Shown piece after piece: positions 31,691 through 43,145 of a DNA stretch of 50,611 nucleotides. A program made the position numbers and the translations under genes. The notes beneath the pieces are model-generated. The model was not told the DNA's origin. It worked only from the letters and a program-made list of their open reading frames with translations, and ran no database searches. The DNA comes from Nemertoderma westbladi (taxonomy: Eukaryota > Xenacoelomorpha > Nemertodermatida > Nemertodermatidae). The first letter of the stretch is position 1, and every line of letters starts with the position of its first letter. The DNA is taken from the NCBI GenBank assembly GCA_032718475.1, contig JAUCBJ010006391.1, positions 1 to 50,611 of the forward strand, written 5' to 3'.

Positions 31691-31895
31691 CGACGACGAC
31701 AACGACGACGACGACAACGACGACGACGACGACGACAACTATTTGCATGAATTGACCCACCCCCTAACAGTGTCAATTCGCTAAGGCTCCGCCAACTTCG
31801 TGGCTCGCCCCACAATACATATGTAGTAGGGCCTACCCTACAGTACTAAGCAAGCAGTATACACTGATTTCAGATATAGGTGACTACAACATATA

Positions 31896-33690
31896 ATGGA
31901 GCGGTACCCCCAGCGGTGCCAGCGGTGCAGGAAACCCCCTACAAGCTATGGGTTCGATGGTGATGTTTCCTCTGCTAGTGGAGAAGATGACGAGGAATCG
32001 GTTAACGAGGAATCGGTTGACGAGGAATCGGTTGACGATGAATCGGATGACGAGACGATGAATCGGACGAACATTCCGAAACTGCCGAGGCTACAATACT
32101 GGGGGTGGTGGTGAAATCTGGAATATAATAGAGGGCGGCAACTTGGGGCTGGGTCACTTAGACCACTGCAATGTTGTAGAGGAGGACTTTGATGGGACAG
32201 CTGTTGGTTATCATGATAATATCGATACAACCGATTATAAGGTTGGCGACTATGTTGATCTATTTTTAATTGACAAACTTATTGAAATTCTGTGTAAATG
32301 CACAAATCAACGGTTCCTAAAACTACCGGTATACGAAGAACGTGTTGCGAAAGCTGCTGCCAGCAGTACCAGCAATGGTTCCACTGGGTCTACCAACAAC
32401 ACCTCCCAATCTGTTCCTCCCATAAAGGAGGTTGTTCCGGAAGAGATGCGCCAGTTTCTCGGCGCAACCTTCCTGGTGGGTATTATCAAAAAACCATCAA
32501 TCTATAGTTATTGGTCAACCCGCCAAAGTATTGCGACGCCACATTTCAGCAAAATTATATCTAGAAACCGATATATGATGATTCTACGATTTTTACGATT
32601 TTCGGACATTGAGAAGTATGATGAGACTAATAGAATGACTCGTTTATCGGACCTAATAACAGAGATTTACAGTATAGTGAAAGTTTACCGTGTCGATAGA
32701 GAACTGTCCCTGGATGAAGCCCTGATACTTTTTAAGGGAAAGTTACACTTCAAACGGTATATCCGGACCAAACGAAAGCGGTTCGGGATAAAACTTGTCT
32801 TTCTCTCTGATAAAAATTGATATTTTTTGTCAGTTATTATTTATTTTGGGGCGCAAACAGCTTTGGATTGTGTTGAAGTCCATACCAATGAATTATCCAA
32901 ATCAGAGAAGATTGTGATCGTTCTTTTGATTATTGCCGATTACCTAAACCAGGGATATAGACTAAACACCGACAACTGGTACGACTAGCCAAATTCCTAT
33001 TAGAGCGGAGAACTGGAATTCGCGGAAATATAAGAATGAACCGTGGAATACCACCAATTTTAGCTCAGAAACAAATTCCACGACATTCTTCATCTTTCGC
33101 ACGTAACAACTATGACAGAGGCCCTGTTTTAGCTATAAAGTTATCAGATCTAGAAATCTACCCGGATCAAATACTCTATAGAGTACAAGAAGCCACAAGC
33201 AATTGAAAACTAAATTATTCCATGGGTGGTGTAGATTTGGGTGACCAGATTATTGCCTCCGTGCGACTGTACACGGAAAACGTATTCATGGTTTGTGAAA
33301 TTACAGTAGGTTTGCATCTTATTCAGCGTCTATTACTCAATAGTTTCATTCGGCACCGAACTGATAAATCCACTCCCAAACACTATAACTTCATTGACTT
33401 TGTGATGGATGCGGTTGATTACCTCACCCGAATACCAACGAAGAGAGACAAGTCTCGATCTTCTCAAGTGCAGCCCATAGGAACTACAGCACCGCACCGC
33501 ACCGGTACATACACCAGTAAAGATGGACGCAACTGATAAGACTTCGCGACCCCAGAAGCGTTGTCGGGTCTGTTGGGTAAACAAGACTGTGAAAAAAAGT
33601 AGATTTATTTGTGCTGTTTGTCCAGACAAACCTGGTATATGTCTAGGATGTTTCACTATGTACCCATTAGTGAGGGCTGTTAGTTGTTAG
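31896..33690 (+). pseudogene. piggyBac-type transposase, frameshifted and interrupted
   Basis: Recognisable in order across several frames. An acidic N-terminal frame (31896-32114; Glu/Asp/Ser repeats) comes first. Then, 32143-32820, the DDE_Tnp_1_7 start: FLGATFLVGIIKKPSIYSYW, SRNRYMMILRFLRFSD and LSLDEALILFKGK with the first catalytic Asp at 32713-32715. A stop follows at 32818, then TDNW (second Asp, ~32971), an in-frame TAG soon after, and MGGVDLGDQ (third Asp, 33234-33236) in the frame starting 33222. The C-terminus (to 33690) is the piggyBac cysteine-rich zinc finger: KRCRVCW, FICAVCP and GICLGCF. Family chemistry: cut-and-paste transposition at TTAA. At least three frame breaks make it inactive. 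Confidence 0.9.
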
Positions 33691-34350
33691 CTAATAATTA
33701 TTAAAACAGTTTGAGAATAATTTTCTTCTAGAACTTTTTTAATAAAAGTTACAAAATCATATACATACTACCCACCTATACATTAACATACAACCTGTAA
33801 TAGTGGGGTCTCTTAAACCTATCTGGCCCGGGCTATTTTACTACGTAATAGGTCCGGGGGGGGGGGGGGGGGTAATTATAGAAATGGGGAAATTTGTTAT
33901 ATCTTGGCTCAAAAATTGCAATTTTCGAGGTCGCTCATCACGATAAAACTTGTTAAAAAATTTAATGCAACCATAATTTTTGGTGATATTTTGGTCCCCC
34001 AGGTCGAAAAGTACAAGTAAAAAAATGTCAAACTAAAAAATGTTGTGTTTGGTTTTTGGTTTGATAATTCTGAAGGTAGACACGGGTTTTCGAGGTCGCT
34101 GATTACGAAGAAACTTCTAATACATATTTCTGGTAATGTAAACCCTATTAAAAAAAATTACAAACTGTAAAATATTGCCTTTGGTTTGGTAGGCCTAATT
34201 TAGAAGATACTGGTATTCCAGTTCGCAACTAACGCAACTATCGTTTTTGGTGCTTGTCTGATGGGTCGAAAAATACAAGTAGCATAAATTTCAAACGGCA
34301 AAAATAGAATTTGGTTGGAATTTTTGCTTGTAATTATTCGTGATCAGCGT
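33691..34350. repeat. Dispersed / tandem repeat family with CGTGATCAGC motifs (left part)
   Basis: Diverged monomers share GAGGTCGCT(C/G)AT(C/T)ACGA (33925, 34095) or TTCGTGATCAGCGTCC (34337), plus runs such as ACAAGTA(A/G)CA. They are related to 36896-37110, 37920-38030 and (inverted) 22231-22510. The G tract at 33856-33872 lies inside. No gene seen. The foldback element at 34351 inserted into this family. Confidence 0.7.
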
Positions 34351-36895
34351 CCCTGATAGGTAATGGTGAAAAATATCGAGACTTGAAAAATATCGAGAGT
34401 AAAAATATCGAGAGTAAAAATAACGCGAGATGAAAAATATCGAAAATAACGAGTGTTGAAAAATATCGAGTGTTGAAAAATATCGAGAGTAAAAATATCG
34501 AGTGTTGAAAAATATCGAGAGTAAAAATATCGAGAGTTGAAAAATATCGAGAGTAAAAATATCGAGTGTTGAAAAATATCGAGAGTAAAAATATCGAGTG
34601 TTGAAAAATATCGGGAGTAAAAATATCGAGTGTTGAAAAATATCGAGAGTAAAAATATCGAGTGTTGAAAAATATCGAGAGTAAAAATATCGAGTGTTGA
34701 AAAATATCGAGTGTTGAAAAATATCGAGAGTAAAAATATCGAGAGTAAAAATATCGAGTATTGAAAAATATCGAGAGTAAAATTAACGAGTGTTGAAAAT
34801 ATCGAGTGTTGAAAAATATCGAGAGTAAAAATATCGAGTGTTGAAAAATATCGAGAGTAAAAATATCGAGTGTTGAAAAATATCGAGAGTAAAAATATCG
34901 AGAGTAAAAATATCGAGTGTGGAAAAATATCGAGAGTAAAAATATTGCATTTTGCTTGATCATTTTACTTAGAATTATGGTACAATATTGCAGTGCTTGG
35001 GTTACAACAGTGCAAGTGCAAGTGAATGGCATTATGTAATACACCTTGGGTACCCATTTACCAGATCTATTATACTAGCTAGTTTTTGCTATTTTTTTAA
35101 TAAATATTATAAAACAAGTGCTATGCTAGCTATAAATTTTGATAAATATTATAAATATTATTAAATATTATATTAGAACACGTACTGTATAAGCTACCAA
35201 ATGTTGATAAATATTGTTGTTCTAGAACATTTTTAGTAAAAAAAATTATCAGACAACCCTTATTTAAGGGGGGGGGGGGGGGGGGGGTAGCGCATTTTCT
35301 GACCAAAAAGTCGAATTTTTGAAACATATCCTATCTGATGCAGAATTTCATGGTGAATACAAATATGGAAACCGTTTTCCAATATCTTGCTTAGTTTTCG
35401 AGATATCTGGGATAGAATATACTGCTCCGATATATCGCGATATCGGTGAAGGGGATGAAGTTTGGGGTTTGCATTCAATTTCTGCAAATTTCTGTGCTCA
35501 GTGGTTCTAATTGGATGTCTCCACGAGAAAGAGCACAACATTTTAATTGAGAAGGTATTTTTTTATGATTATTGGACCTACTGAGCAGTTTATAAGACAA
35601 CTTCAAGTCTCCGGAATGAAGACGGGACTCGAATAAGCGACTCTGCGGTATTTGCTGGATTACACGGAATAGACTTATCGGTCATCGGAGATCTTCAAAA
35701 TGTATAATCTCCAGTTCTAGTGGTTGTACGGAGTTCGTTTTGGGCTCATTCGAAAGCTCTTTTCTCAGAGACCAAAGTTACCATTTGGTTTGGCAAACTC
35801 TTGAAAGCTGCCTGAGCAATCATAACTTGAACAAAATTTGCAAGGCATATTTTACCCAAATTCATGCTATGTTGCTTTACAACCATTTTGTCTTTAATCA
35901 AATGGTAACTTTGTTCTCTAAGAAACGAGCTTTCGAATGAGCCTAAAACGAACTTCGTACGACCACTAGAACTGGAGATTATACATTTTGAAGATCTCCG
36001 ATGACCGATAAGTCTATTCCGTGTAATCCCGCAAAGACCGCAGAGTCGCTTATTCGAGTCCCATCTTCATTCCGGAGACTTGAAGTTGTCTTATAAACTG
36101 ACAAGTAGGTCCAATAATCATAAAAAAATACCTTCTCAAATAAAATTTTGTGCTCTTTCTCGTGGAGACATCCAAATGGCACCACTGGGCACAGAAATTT
36201 GCAGAAATTGAATGCAAACCCCAAACTTCATCTCCTTTACCGATATCGCGATATATCGGAGCCAGTATCTTCTATCCCAGATATCTCGAAAACTAAGCAA
36301 GATATGGGAAAACGGTTTCCATATTTGGATTCACCATGAAATTCTGCATCAGATAGGATATGTTTCAAAAATTCGTCTTTTTGGTCAGAAAATGCGCTAC
36401 CCCCCCTTAAAAAATTGTTACTATCAATATTTTTACTCTCGATATTTTTCAACATTCTATATTTTTCAACACTCGATATTTTTACTCTCGATATTTTTCA
36501 ACACTCGATATTTTTCAACACTCGATATTTTTCAACACTCGATATTTTTACTCTCGATATTTTTCAACACTCGATATTTTTACTCTCGATATTTTTCAAC
36601 ACTCAATATTTTTACTCTTGATATTTTTCAACACTCAATATTTTTACTCTCGATATTTTTCAACACTCAATATTTTTACTCTCGATATTTTTACTCTCGA
36701 TATTTTTCAACACTCGGTATTTTTACTCTCGATATTTTTACCCTCGATATTTTTACTCTCGATATTTTTTGAACTCTCGATATTATCGTTATTTTTCAAC
36801 ACTCGATGTTTTTACTCGCGTTATTTTTACTCTCGATATTTTTCATGTCCCGATATTTTTCATGTCTCGATATTTTTCAATATAACCCCCTGATA
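34351..36895. mobile_element. Foldback element with tandem-repeat arms and 8-bp target duplication
   Basis: Outer arms are minisatellites in opposite orientation (34365-34945 and 36420-36880), made of GAGAGTAAAAATATC and GAGTGTTGAAAAATATC units. Inner arms (35268-35787 and 35899-36412) are ~94% identical inverted copies with landmarks TCTGATGCAGAATTTCATGG, CGATATATCGCGATATCGGT and TCGGTCATCGGAGATCTTCA. The loop is only about 110 bp (35788-35898). A ~320-bp stretch (34946-35267) is present on the left only. CCCTGATA at 34351-34358 and 36888-36895 is a good target duplication. The organisation recalls Drosophila FB elements. No coding capacity; frames in the minisatellite parts are artefacts. 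Confidence 0.92.
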
Positions 36896-38280
36896 ACCCA
36901 TAATGTCTTAAAATCAGGTTGATTTGGTAATGATTTTTAATCATCAAATTTATGCTACTTGTATTTTTCGTGCCGCGCATTGACACATCCAAAAAGCCCT
37001 ATCAAAAATGTACGATATATTTCAGTGTCATGTTCGTGATCAGCATCCCAAAAAAACCACATGCTCATAAAATCAATTTGATTTTGTGGTGATTTTTCAT
37101 TATCATATTTGCACTACAGTCATTGGTCCATATAAGAGACAGGTTTTGAACTTCGTTGGGTTCTGTGTAAAAATGTAAACACTGGACTTCCTCAGAAATT
37201 ATGTAATAAGGGGTTTCCCGGGGCGTAGAATCCATTTTTCCGGGTCTCGAAAGTTGATTTCGCCTAGCAGTTGCTGATTTTTGAAGAAATGTTGCATGTC
37301 TCAAATTTGGCATCGATTCCCTAATGTGAGACAAGAAATTCAATTGTAATTTTTTTTAATAACTAACATGAAATAACCTCATAAATACTAGAGACGGCGT
37401 CAAGACGGCGTTAAGCAAGTCGGAAGTCATCAATCAAATGTAAATTCCATCAACAAGCTGTCATTGGTGTTATTTTACCATTGCGCCTATGGCGTTTTTT
37501 TCGTTTATCTCTATTTTTCGAGCCCAGAGGCTATGGACGGAGTAGCCGATCATGCCAGGGACCTTAGAATCGCGGTATCTAGCTGCTGTGAAAATTTCAT
37601 CAAAATCGTTAGAGTAGTTTTGGCTGTAGATCAGTCAGCCAGCCAGCCAGTCAGTCAGCCAGTCAGTCAATCAGCCAACAATTCTTACAGTAATCAAGTC
37701 CTACGACTTGCTAATAATTACGGAGAATCTTGTTAGGTTCTTACAGCCTTTATTTGAGACATAAGATCTGTAATTATTTGGCTATAGGAGCCCCTTGAAG
37801 TTGATATTGAATTTGTCTCACGTTTGGGTCCATGTCTCAAATTAGGCAGAATGACTGTACTTGTTTTTTGTGCCCCAGGGGGCACATTCAAAATTCCCAA
37901 AAAAATTCTCGAATGTTATATTTGAGTTCTATAATCGTGATCAGCATCCAAAAAACCGCTATTTACCGCAAATAAATTAATTTTAGTGAGCCATAAAACT
38001 TTTGAAAATTTTAGCACGAAAAAAATACTGGAGATGGGTGCCAAAAAGGGACCACAGCACGAAAACTAACATAGATATGTAAATGGCGTTTTCGTTGTTG
38101 GATGGCCCATTAAATTTTAGGAAGTCACCAAATCTCGGTTTTCCCCACAGGCCTGACTCAAAGATACGGATGAATTACAAAAAAATTTCTAAAATGCCCC
38201 CTGATATAAAAAATATAAATATAAAAAAAAAAAATATATATATACTGATATAAAAAACTATTCAAATTAAAGTCAGTACA
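36896..38280. repeat. Continuation of the CGTGATCAGC repeat family, with a TE-tail-like segment
   Basis: A repeat monomer lies at 36896-37110 (CGTGATCAGCATCCC at 37034) and another at about 37920-38030. Between them, about 37530-37690, CAAAATCGTTAGAGTAGTTT is followed by a CAGT/CAGC tetranucleotide run, an arrangement I recall from 3' ends of invertebrate mobile elements. No gene; the 90-codon frame at 37464-37736 only runs through the tetranucleotide repeat. Confidence 0.55.
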
Positions 38281-38450
38281 ATTAAAGTTGGGACATCATC
38301 ATGGTCGTTCCGGCCCAAGGTACCTTCCGTTCGCTGTACACCGTATTCGCTCATCCTCGTCATTGTTCCGGGTACGCCCTGTTTACCATATTCGCCTCCT
38401 TGCCGTTAACCGTTTGCTGTACACCGTAGGCTATTCGCTCCACCTCGTGG

Positions 38451-38908
38451 TTGTTCCGGGTACAGACAGAGGACACACTGAACACCATCATGGCAAAATG
38501 TAAGGGAATCTTAAACAGTCAACCACTATTCCCAGTGAAAGGAGATCTACAGTCCCTAGAAGCCTTAACACCATCCCATCTATTGAGAGAAAAACCAGCC
38601 CAAATAATTATAAACCCATCCGATAAAGATGACATCGATACCAGACAATCATGGAAAGTTGCTATCGCCATAGCAACAGAATACTGGGAACGCTGGATAA
38701 AAGAATATTTCCCCACCATAAATGTTAAAGAAGAAAGCGTAAAGAAGAAAGGGACCTACAAATAGGCGACCTAGTAATTCTGACCAACAACGGAAACACA
38801 TGGCCCGTCGCTAGAATCGTAAACCGACAATATGGAATCGACAGAAAAGTTCGTACAGTCGAATTTAGAATCATCGGTAAAATAGTCGCAGAGAACTGGA
38901 TGACATAG
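38451..38908 (+). pseudogene. BEL/Pao-type retrotransposon, 3' end of pol (integrase C-terminus)
   Basis: The first frame (to 38765) has LNTIMAKCKGILNSQPL, SLEALTPSHLL and YWERWIKEYFP, matching the conserved end of BEL/Pao integrase. After a frameshift near 38740 a second frame continues with LQIGDLVILT, TWPVARIVN and KVRTVEFR, the domain that normally follows. It stops at 38906-38908. Everything upstream (protease, RT, RNase H, catalytic integrase) is missing. 38331-38375 and 38410-38461 upstream are a diverged direct repeat of about 80-90 bp period. Confidence 0.82.
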
Positions 38909-39464
38909 GTGCATCCGGCAAGCAGTTGCTGCCTATTGGAACAAACGCCCCAACAACATAAAGAGGATTTAGTTAGATCGAGATGTAAAATTATTGCTAC
39001 CACTTATAGCAGTAAAGCGGTACTATCTGTATCTGGTTGGCCCAACGCGATCATGTAGCCTTTCAATCAGATCGGGATCGCCAATCCTGCTACCCATCTT
39101 AGCGTTAACATGGTACTATCTGGAAGCTAGTTCTATCAGGGAAATAAAGGGAGGGAGATAAATAAAGGGGATATAAAGAAAGTAAATAATAAAGCAAAGC
39201 TTTGTACTTATATATTTATTAGGCTGACAGGAAGTATATGTTACGTAGGTAACAACTTTCCCACAGGAACCCATCAAGAGTCAGACTTAATACGGGATGG
39301 AGGTAACAACTTTCCCACAGGAAACCGTCGAATATATATATAGAATATATTCAGGACGCGATGCTGCATACAATGTTAATTATATTAGAGGCCGGTATTA
39401 TTATCTTAGTTTCTTAGTTTATAGATATAGTGTAGCTATATAAAAGAAATTCAGTTGCAATACT
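38909..39464. other. Possible LTR remnant and spacer
   Basis: It lies where a 3' LTR would be expected; a purine-rich AAAGGGAGGGAGATAAATAA stretch is at 39147-39166. Without a second LTR it cannot be confirmed. GGTAACAACTTTCCCACAGG occurs at about 39248 and 39302 as a short direct duplication. The segment around 39348-39395 (ACGCGATGCTGCATACAATG) is inverted relative to 42145-42180. Confidence 0.4.
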
Positions 39465-41868
39465 ATTGGTGAAAAGTGAAAAGTATACTTACAATACTAT
39501 TGGTGAAAAGTATACTACAATACTATTGTGTGAAAAGTAAACTACAATACTATTGGTTAAAAGTATACTACAATACTATTGGTGGTGAAAAGTATACTAC
39601 AATACTATTGGTGAAAAGTATACTACAATACTATTTGTGGAAAGTATACTACAATACTATTGGTGAAAAGTATACTACAATACTATTGGTGAAAAGTATA
39701 CTATAAAACTATTGGTGAAAAGTATAATACAATACTATTGGTTAAAAGTATACTACAATACTATTGGTGGAAAGTATACTACAATACTATTGATGAAAAG
39801 TATACTATAATACTATTGGTGAAAAGTATACTACAATACTATTGGTGAAAAGTATACTACAATACTATTGGTGGAAAGTATACTACAATACTATTGGTGA
39901 AATGTATACTACAATACTATTGGTGGAAAGTATACTACAATACTATTGATGAAAAGTATACTATAATACTATTGGTGAAAAGTATACTACAATACTATTG
40001 GTGGAAAGTATACTACAATACTATTGGTGGAAAGTATACTACAATACTATTGGTGGAAAGTATACTACAATACTATTGGTGAAAAGTATACTACAATACT
40101 ATTGATGAAAAGTATACTATAATACTATTGGTGAAAAGTATACTACAATACTATTGGTGGAAAGTATACTACAATACTATTGGTGAAAAGTATACTACAA
40201 TACTATTGGTGAAAAGTATACTACAATACTATTGGTGGAAAGTATACTACAATACTATTGGTGAAAAGTATACTACAATACTATTGGTGGAAAGTATACT
40301 ACAATACTATTGGTGGAAAGTATATAATACTATTGGTGAAAAGTATACTATAATACTATTGGTGAAAAGTATACTACAATACTATTGGTGGAAAGTATAC
40401 TACAATACTATTGGTTAAAAGTATACTACAATACTATTGGTTAAAAGTATACTACAATACTATTGGTGAAAAGTAAACTACAATACTATTGGTTAAAAGT
40501 ATACTACAATACTATTGGTGAAAAGTATACTATAATACTATTGGTGAAAAGTATACTATAAAACTATTGGTGAAAAGTATAATACAATACTATTGGTTAA
40601 AAGTATACTACAATACTATTGGTGAAAAGTGAAAAGTATACTACAATACTATTGGTGAAAAGTGAAAAGTATACTACAATACTATTGGTGAAAAGTGAAA
40701 AGTAAACTACAATACTATTGGTGAAAAGTATACTATAATACTATTGGTGAAAAGTATAATACAATACTATTGGTGAAAAGTATACTACAATACTATTGGT
40801 GAAAAGTGAAAAGTATACTACAATACTATTGGTGAAAAGTGAAAAGTATACTACAATACTATTGGTGAAAAGTGAAAAGTATACTACAATACTATTGGTG
40901 AAAAGTAAACTACAATACTATTGGTTAAAAGTATACTACAATACTATTGGTGAAAAGTACTATAATACTATTGGTGAAAAGTATAATACAATACTATTGG
41001 TGAAAAGTATACTATAATACTATTGGTGAAAAGTATAATACAATACTATTGGTGAAAAGTATACTACAATACTATTGGTTAAAAGTATACTACAATACTA
41101 TTGGTTAAAAGTATACTACAATACGATTGGTGAAAAGTAAACTACAATACTATTGGTTAAAAGTATACTACAATACTATTGGTGAAAAGTAAACTACAAT
41201 ACTATTGGTTAAAAGTATACTACAATACTATTGGTGAAAAGTATACTATAATACTATTGGTGAAAAGTATAATACAATACTATTGGTGAAAAGTACTATA
41301 AATAATACTATTGGTGAAAAGTATAATACAATACTATTGGTGAAAAGTATACTATAATACTATTGGTGAAAAGTATAATACAATACTATTGGTGAAAAGT
41401 AAACTACAATACTATTGGTTAAAAGTATACTACAATACTATTGGTGAAAAGTAAACTACAATACTATTGGTTAAAAGTATACTACAATACTATTGGTGAA
41501 AAGTAAACTACAATACTATTGGTTAAAAGTATACTACAATACTATTGGTGAAAAGTACTACAATACTATTGGTGAAAAGTATAATACAATACTATTGGTG
41601 AAAAGTATACTATAATACTATTGGTGAAAAGTATAATACAATACTATTGGTGAAAAGTACTATAAATAATACTATTGGTGAAAAGTATAATACAATACTA
41701 TTGGTGAAAAGTATACTATAATACTATTGGTGAAAAGTATAATACAATACTATTGGTGAAAAGTATATTACAATACTATTGGTGAAAAGTAAACTACAAT
41801 ACTATTGGTTAAAAGTAGACTACAATACGATTGGTGAAAAGTATAATACAATAATACTATTGCATGGT
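39465..41868. repeat. 26-bp minisatellite, ~90 copies
   Basis: The unit is CTACAATACTATTGGTGAAA plus AGTATA. Variants include GTGGAAAG, GTTAAAAG, TATAATACTATT and a longer form with GTGAAAAGTGAAAAG. Multi-unit blocks recur (for example the pattern around 40550-40690 again at 40720-40900), so it has a higher-order structure. Plus-strand frames of up to 96 codons inside it are artefacts. Confidence 0.96.
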
Positions 41869-42175
41869 GAAAACTATTAAAATTATTAATACGAAAAAAT
41901 TAAGTAAAAAAGTAAAGTTTTTCAGCCAAGGATTACAGTAAAGGATTACGCACAAAGTTCTATGACATATTTTCAGTAAATAAACGGTAAATTTCCAATA
42001 AACCTACAGTTCCTGTACTCTGGGATAAACGTATAAAACCTGCCTCCGTATTCAAACATCTTCGTTTTACATTAAGTATTGTGGCTCGTATATTTTATTA
42101 GGAGTTCGGTTTCAGTGATAGATACAGTCAGTTATTTCATAAAATTAACACCGTATGCAAGCATCGCGTCCTGAA
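41869..42175. other. Spacer right of the 26-bp minisatellite
   Basis: No gene. About 42140-42176 (ATTAACACCGTATGCAAGC, then ATCGCGTCCTGAATA) mirrors the segment at 39348-39395 left of the array. GGATTACGCACAAAGT near 41943 resembles GGTTACGCACAAAGT in the ILK intron (~20844). Confidence 0.5.
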
Positions 42176-43034
42176 TACACCATATCCTGGAATATAGTGT
42201 CGTTATTCAGGTACCTGCATGAAATTTGAAACAAGGTCAGTTATATCTCCCTCCTCCTTGCTGGGTGAGCCAGAATTTTTATTTTCGCTTTCATTCTTTA
42301 GATACAAGTGAAAAAGGTGTCTCCGGCGATATTTCACAGGTCACAGTGCAATCATTCTTTAACCTTATAGTGATTTGATGGTACCAAATGGAAAGCTGCC
42401 TTTACAAGGATTCCAAATATGTAAAAATATTTGAATTTGGTTGGGAAATAAATACCTGAGATATGGTCATTCGAATGTTGCATGTATTTCCTTCCCCTGC
42501 CATTTATTCTATTTAATTAATGTACCATATTCTAGAACATTTTGTTTATTCCATACGTAGCTCGGCAACAATGCATTCCCTCTTTAATTATACCATTACG
42601 TAGCTATACATAAAGTGTTCTAGAATATTGTATTTTTATTTAATATAATAAAATAGCCTCATGCAGATGCAAAACCATGCAACTTTTGACGCTCATATTT
42701 CAGCTATTTCCCAACCAAATTCAGATTATGTTACATATTTGGAATCCTTACATGGCCAGCTTTCCATCAGTACCAACAAATCACTATAAGGTTGAAGAAT
42801 AACTGGAGTGTAACTGGTGAAATATCACCGGAAACACCTTTTTTAAACGCTTGTAGCTAAAGAATGAAAGCGAAAATAAAAATTCTGGCTCACCCACGGA
42901 GGAGGGAGGTGAAACTATCTCTGTTTCAAATTGCATGCAATCTCATTAAGATTTGTAGAAAAATTTGGGGGGGGGGGGGGGGGCAGGTACCAGAATAACG
43001 AACGACATTATATTCCAGGACATGGTGTATATAA
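42176..43034. mobile_element. Palindromic (foldback) element, copy B, complete
   Basis: It starts CACCATATCCTGGAATATAG and ends with the inverse (ATATTCCAGGACATGGTG at 43034). Arms of about 390-430 bp contain, mirrored, CTCCCTCCTCC, TTTTCGCTTTCATTCTTTAG, AAGGATTCCAAATATGTAA and GCAAAACCATGCAA. Both flanks show TA next to the end (42174-42175 and 43035-43036), a possible 2-bp target duplication. The right arm holds a 17-base G tract (42967-42983) where copy A (186-890) has a C tract in its left arm, so the tract belongs to the family. No coding capacity. Confidence 0.88.
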
Positions 43035-43145
43035 GTATGTTCTAGAAGTCATTGACCTAACGTATGTGTATGTCGTTAGCCACATTATATCCAGACATAC
43101 ATATACTACACCACTTAATATAACCACTGTGCAGGTTTTCGTGAA

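Noticed and set aside
34334-35044. 236-codon minus-strand frame with FSTLDIF repeats, and its plus-strand mirror at 36212-36893
   Set aside because: Created by the foldback minisatellite arms; irregular unit changes shift between frames.
37464-37736. 90-codon frame with a QPVSQPVSQ run
   Set aside because: Reads through a CAGT/CAGC microsatellite in a mobile-element-like segment.
39476-41017. Frames with KSILQYYW repeats
   Set aside because: A 26-bp minisatellite artefact; many units contain stops in other phases.
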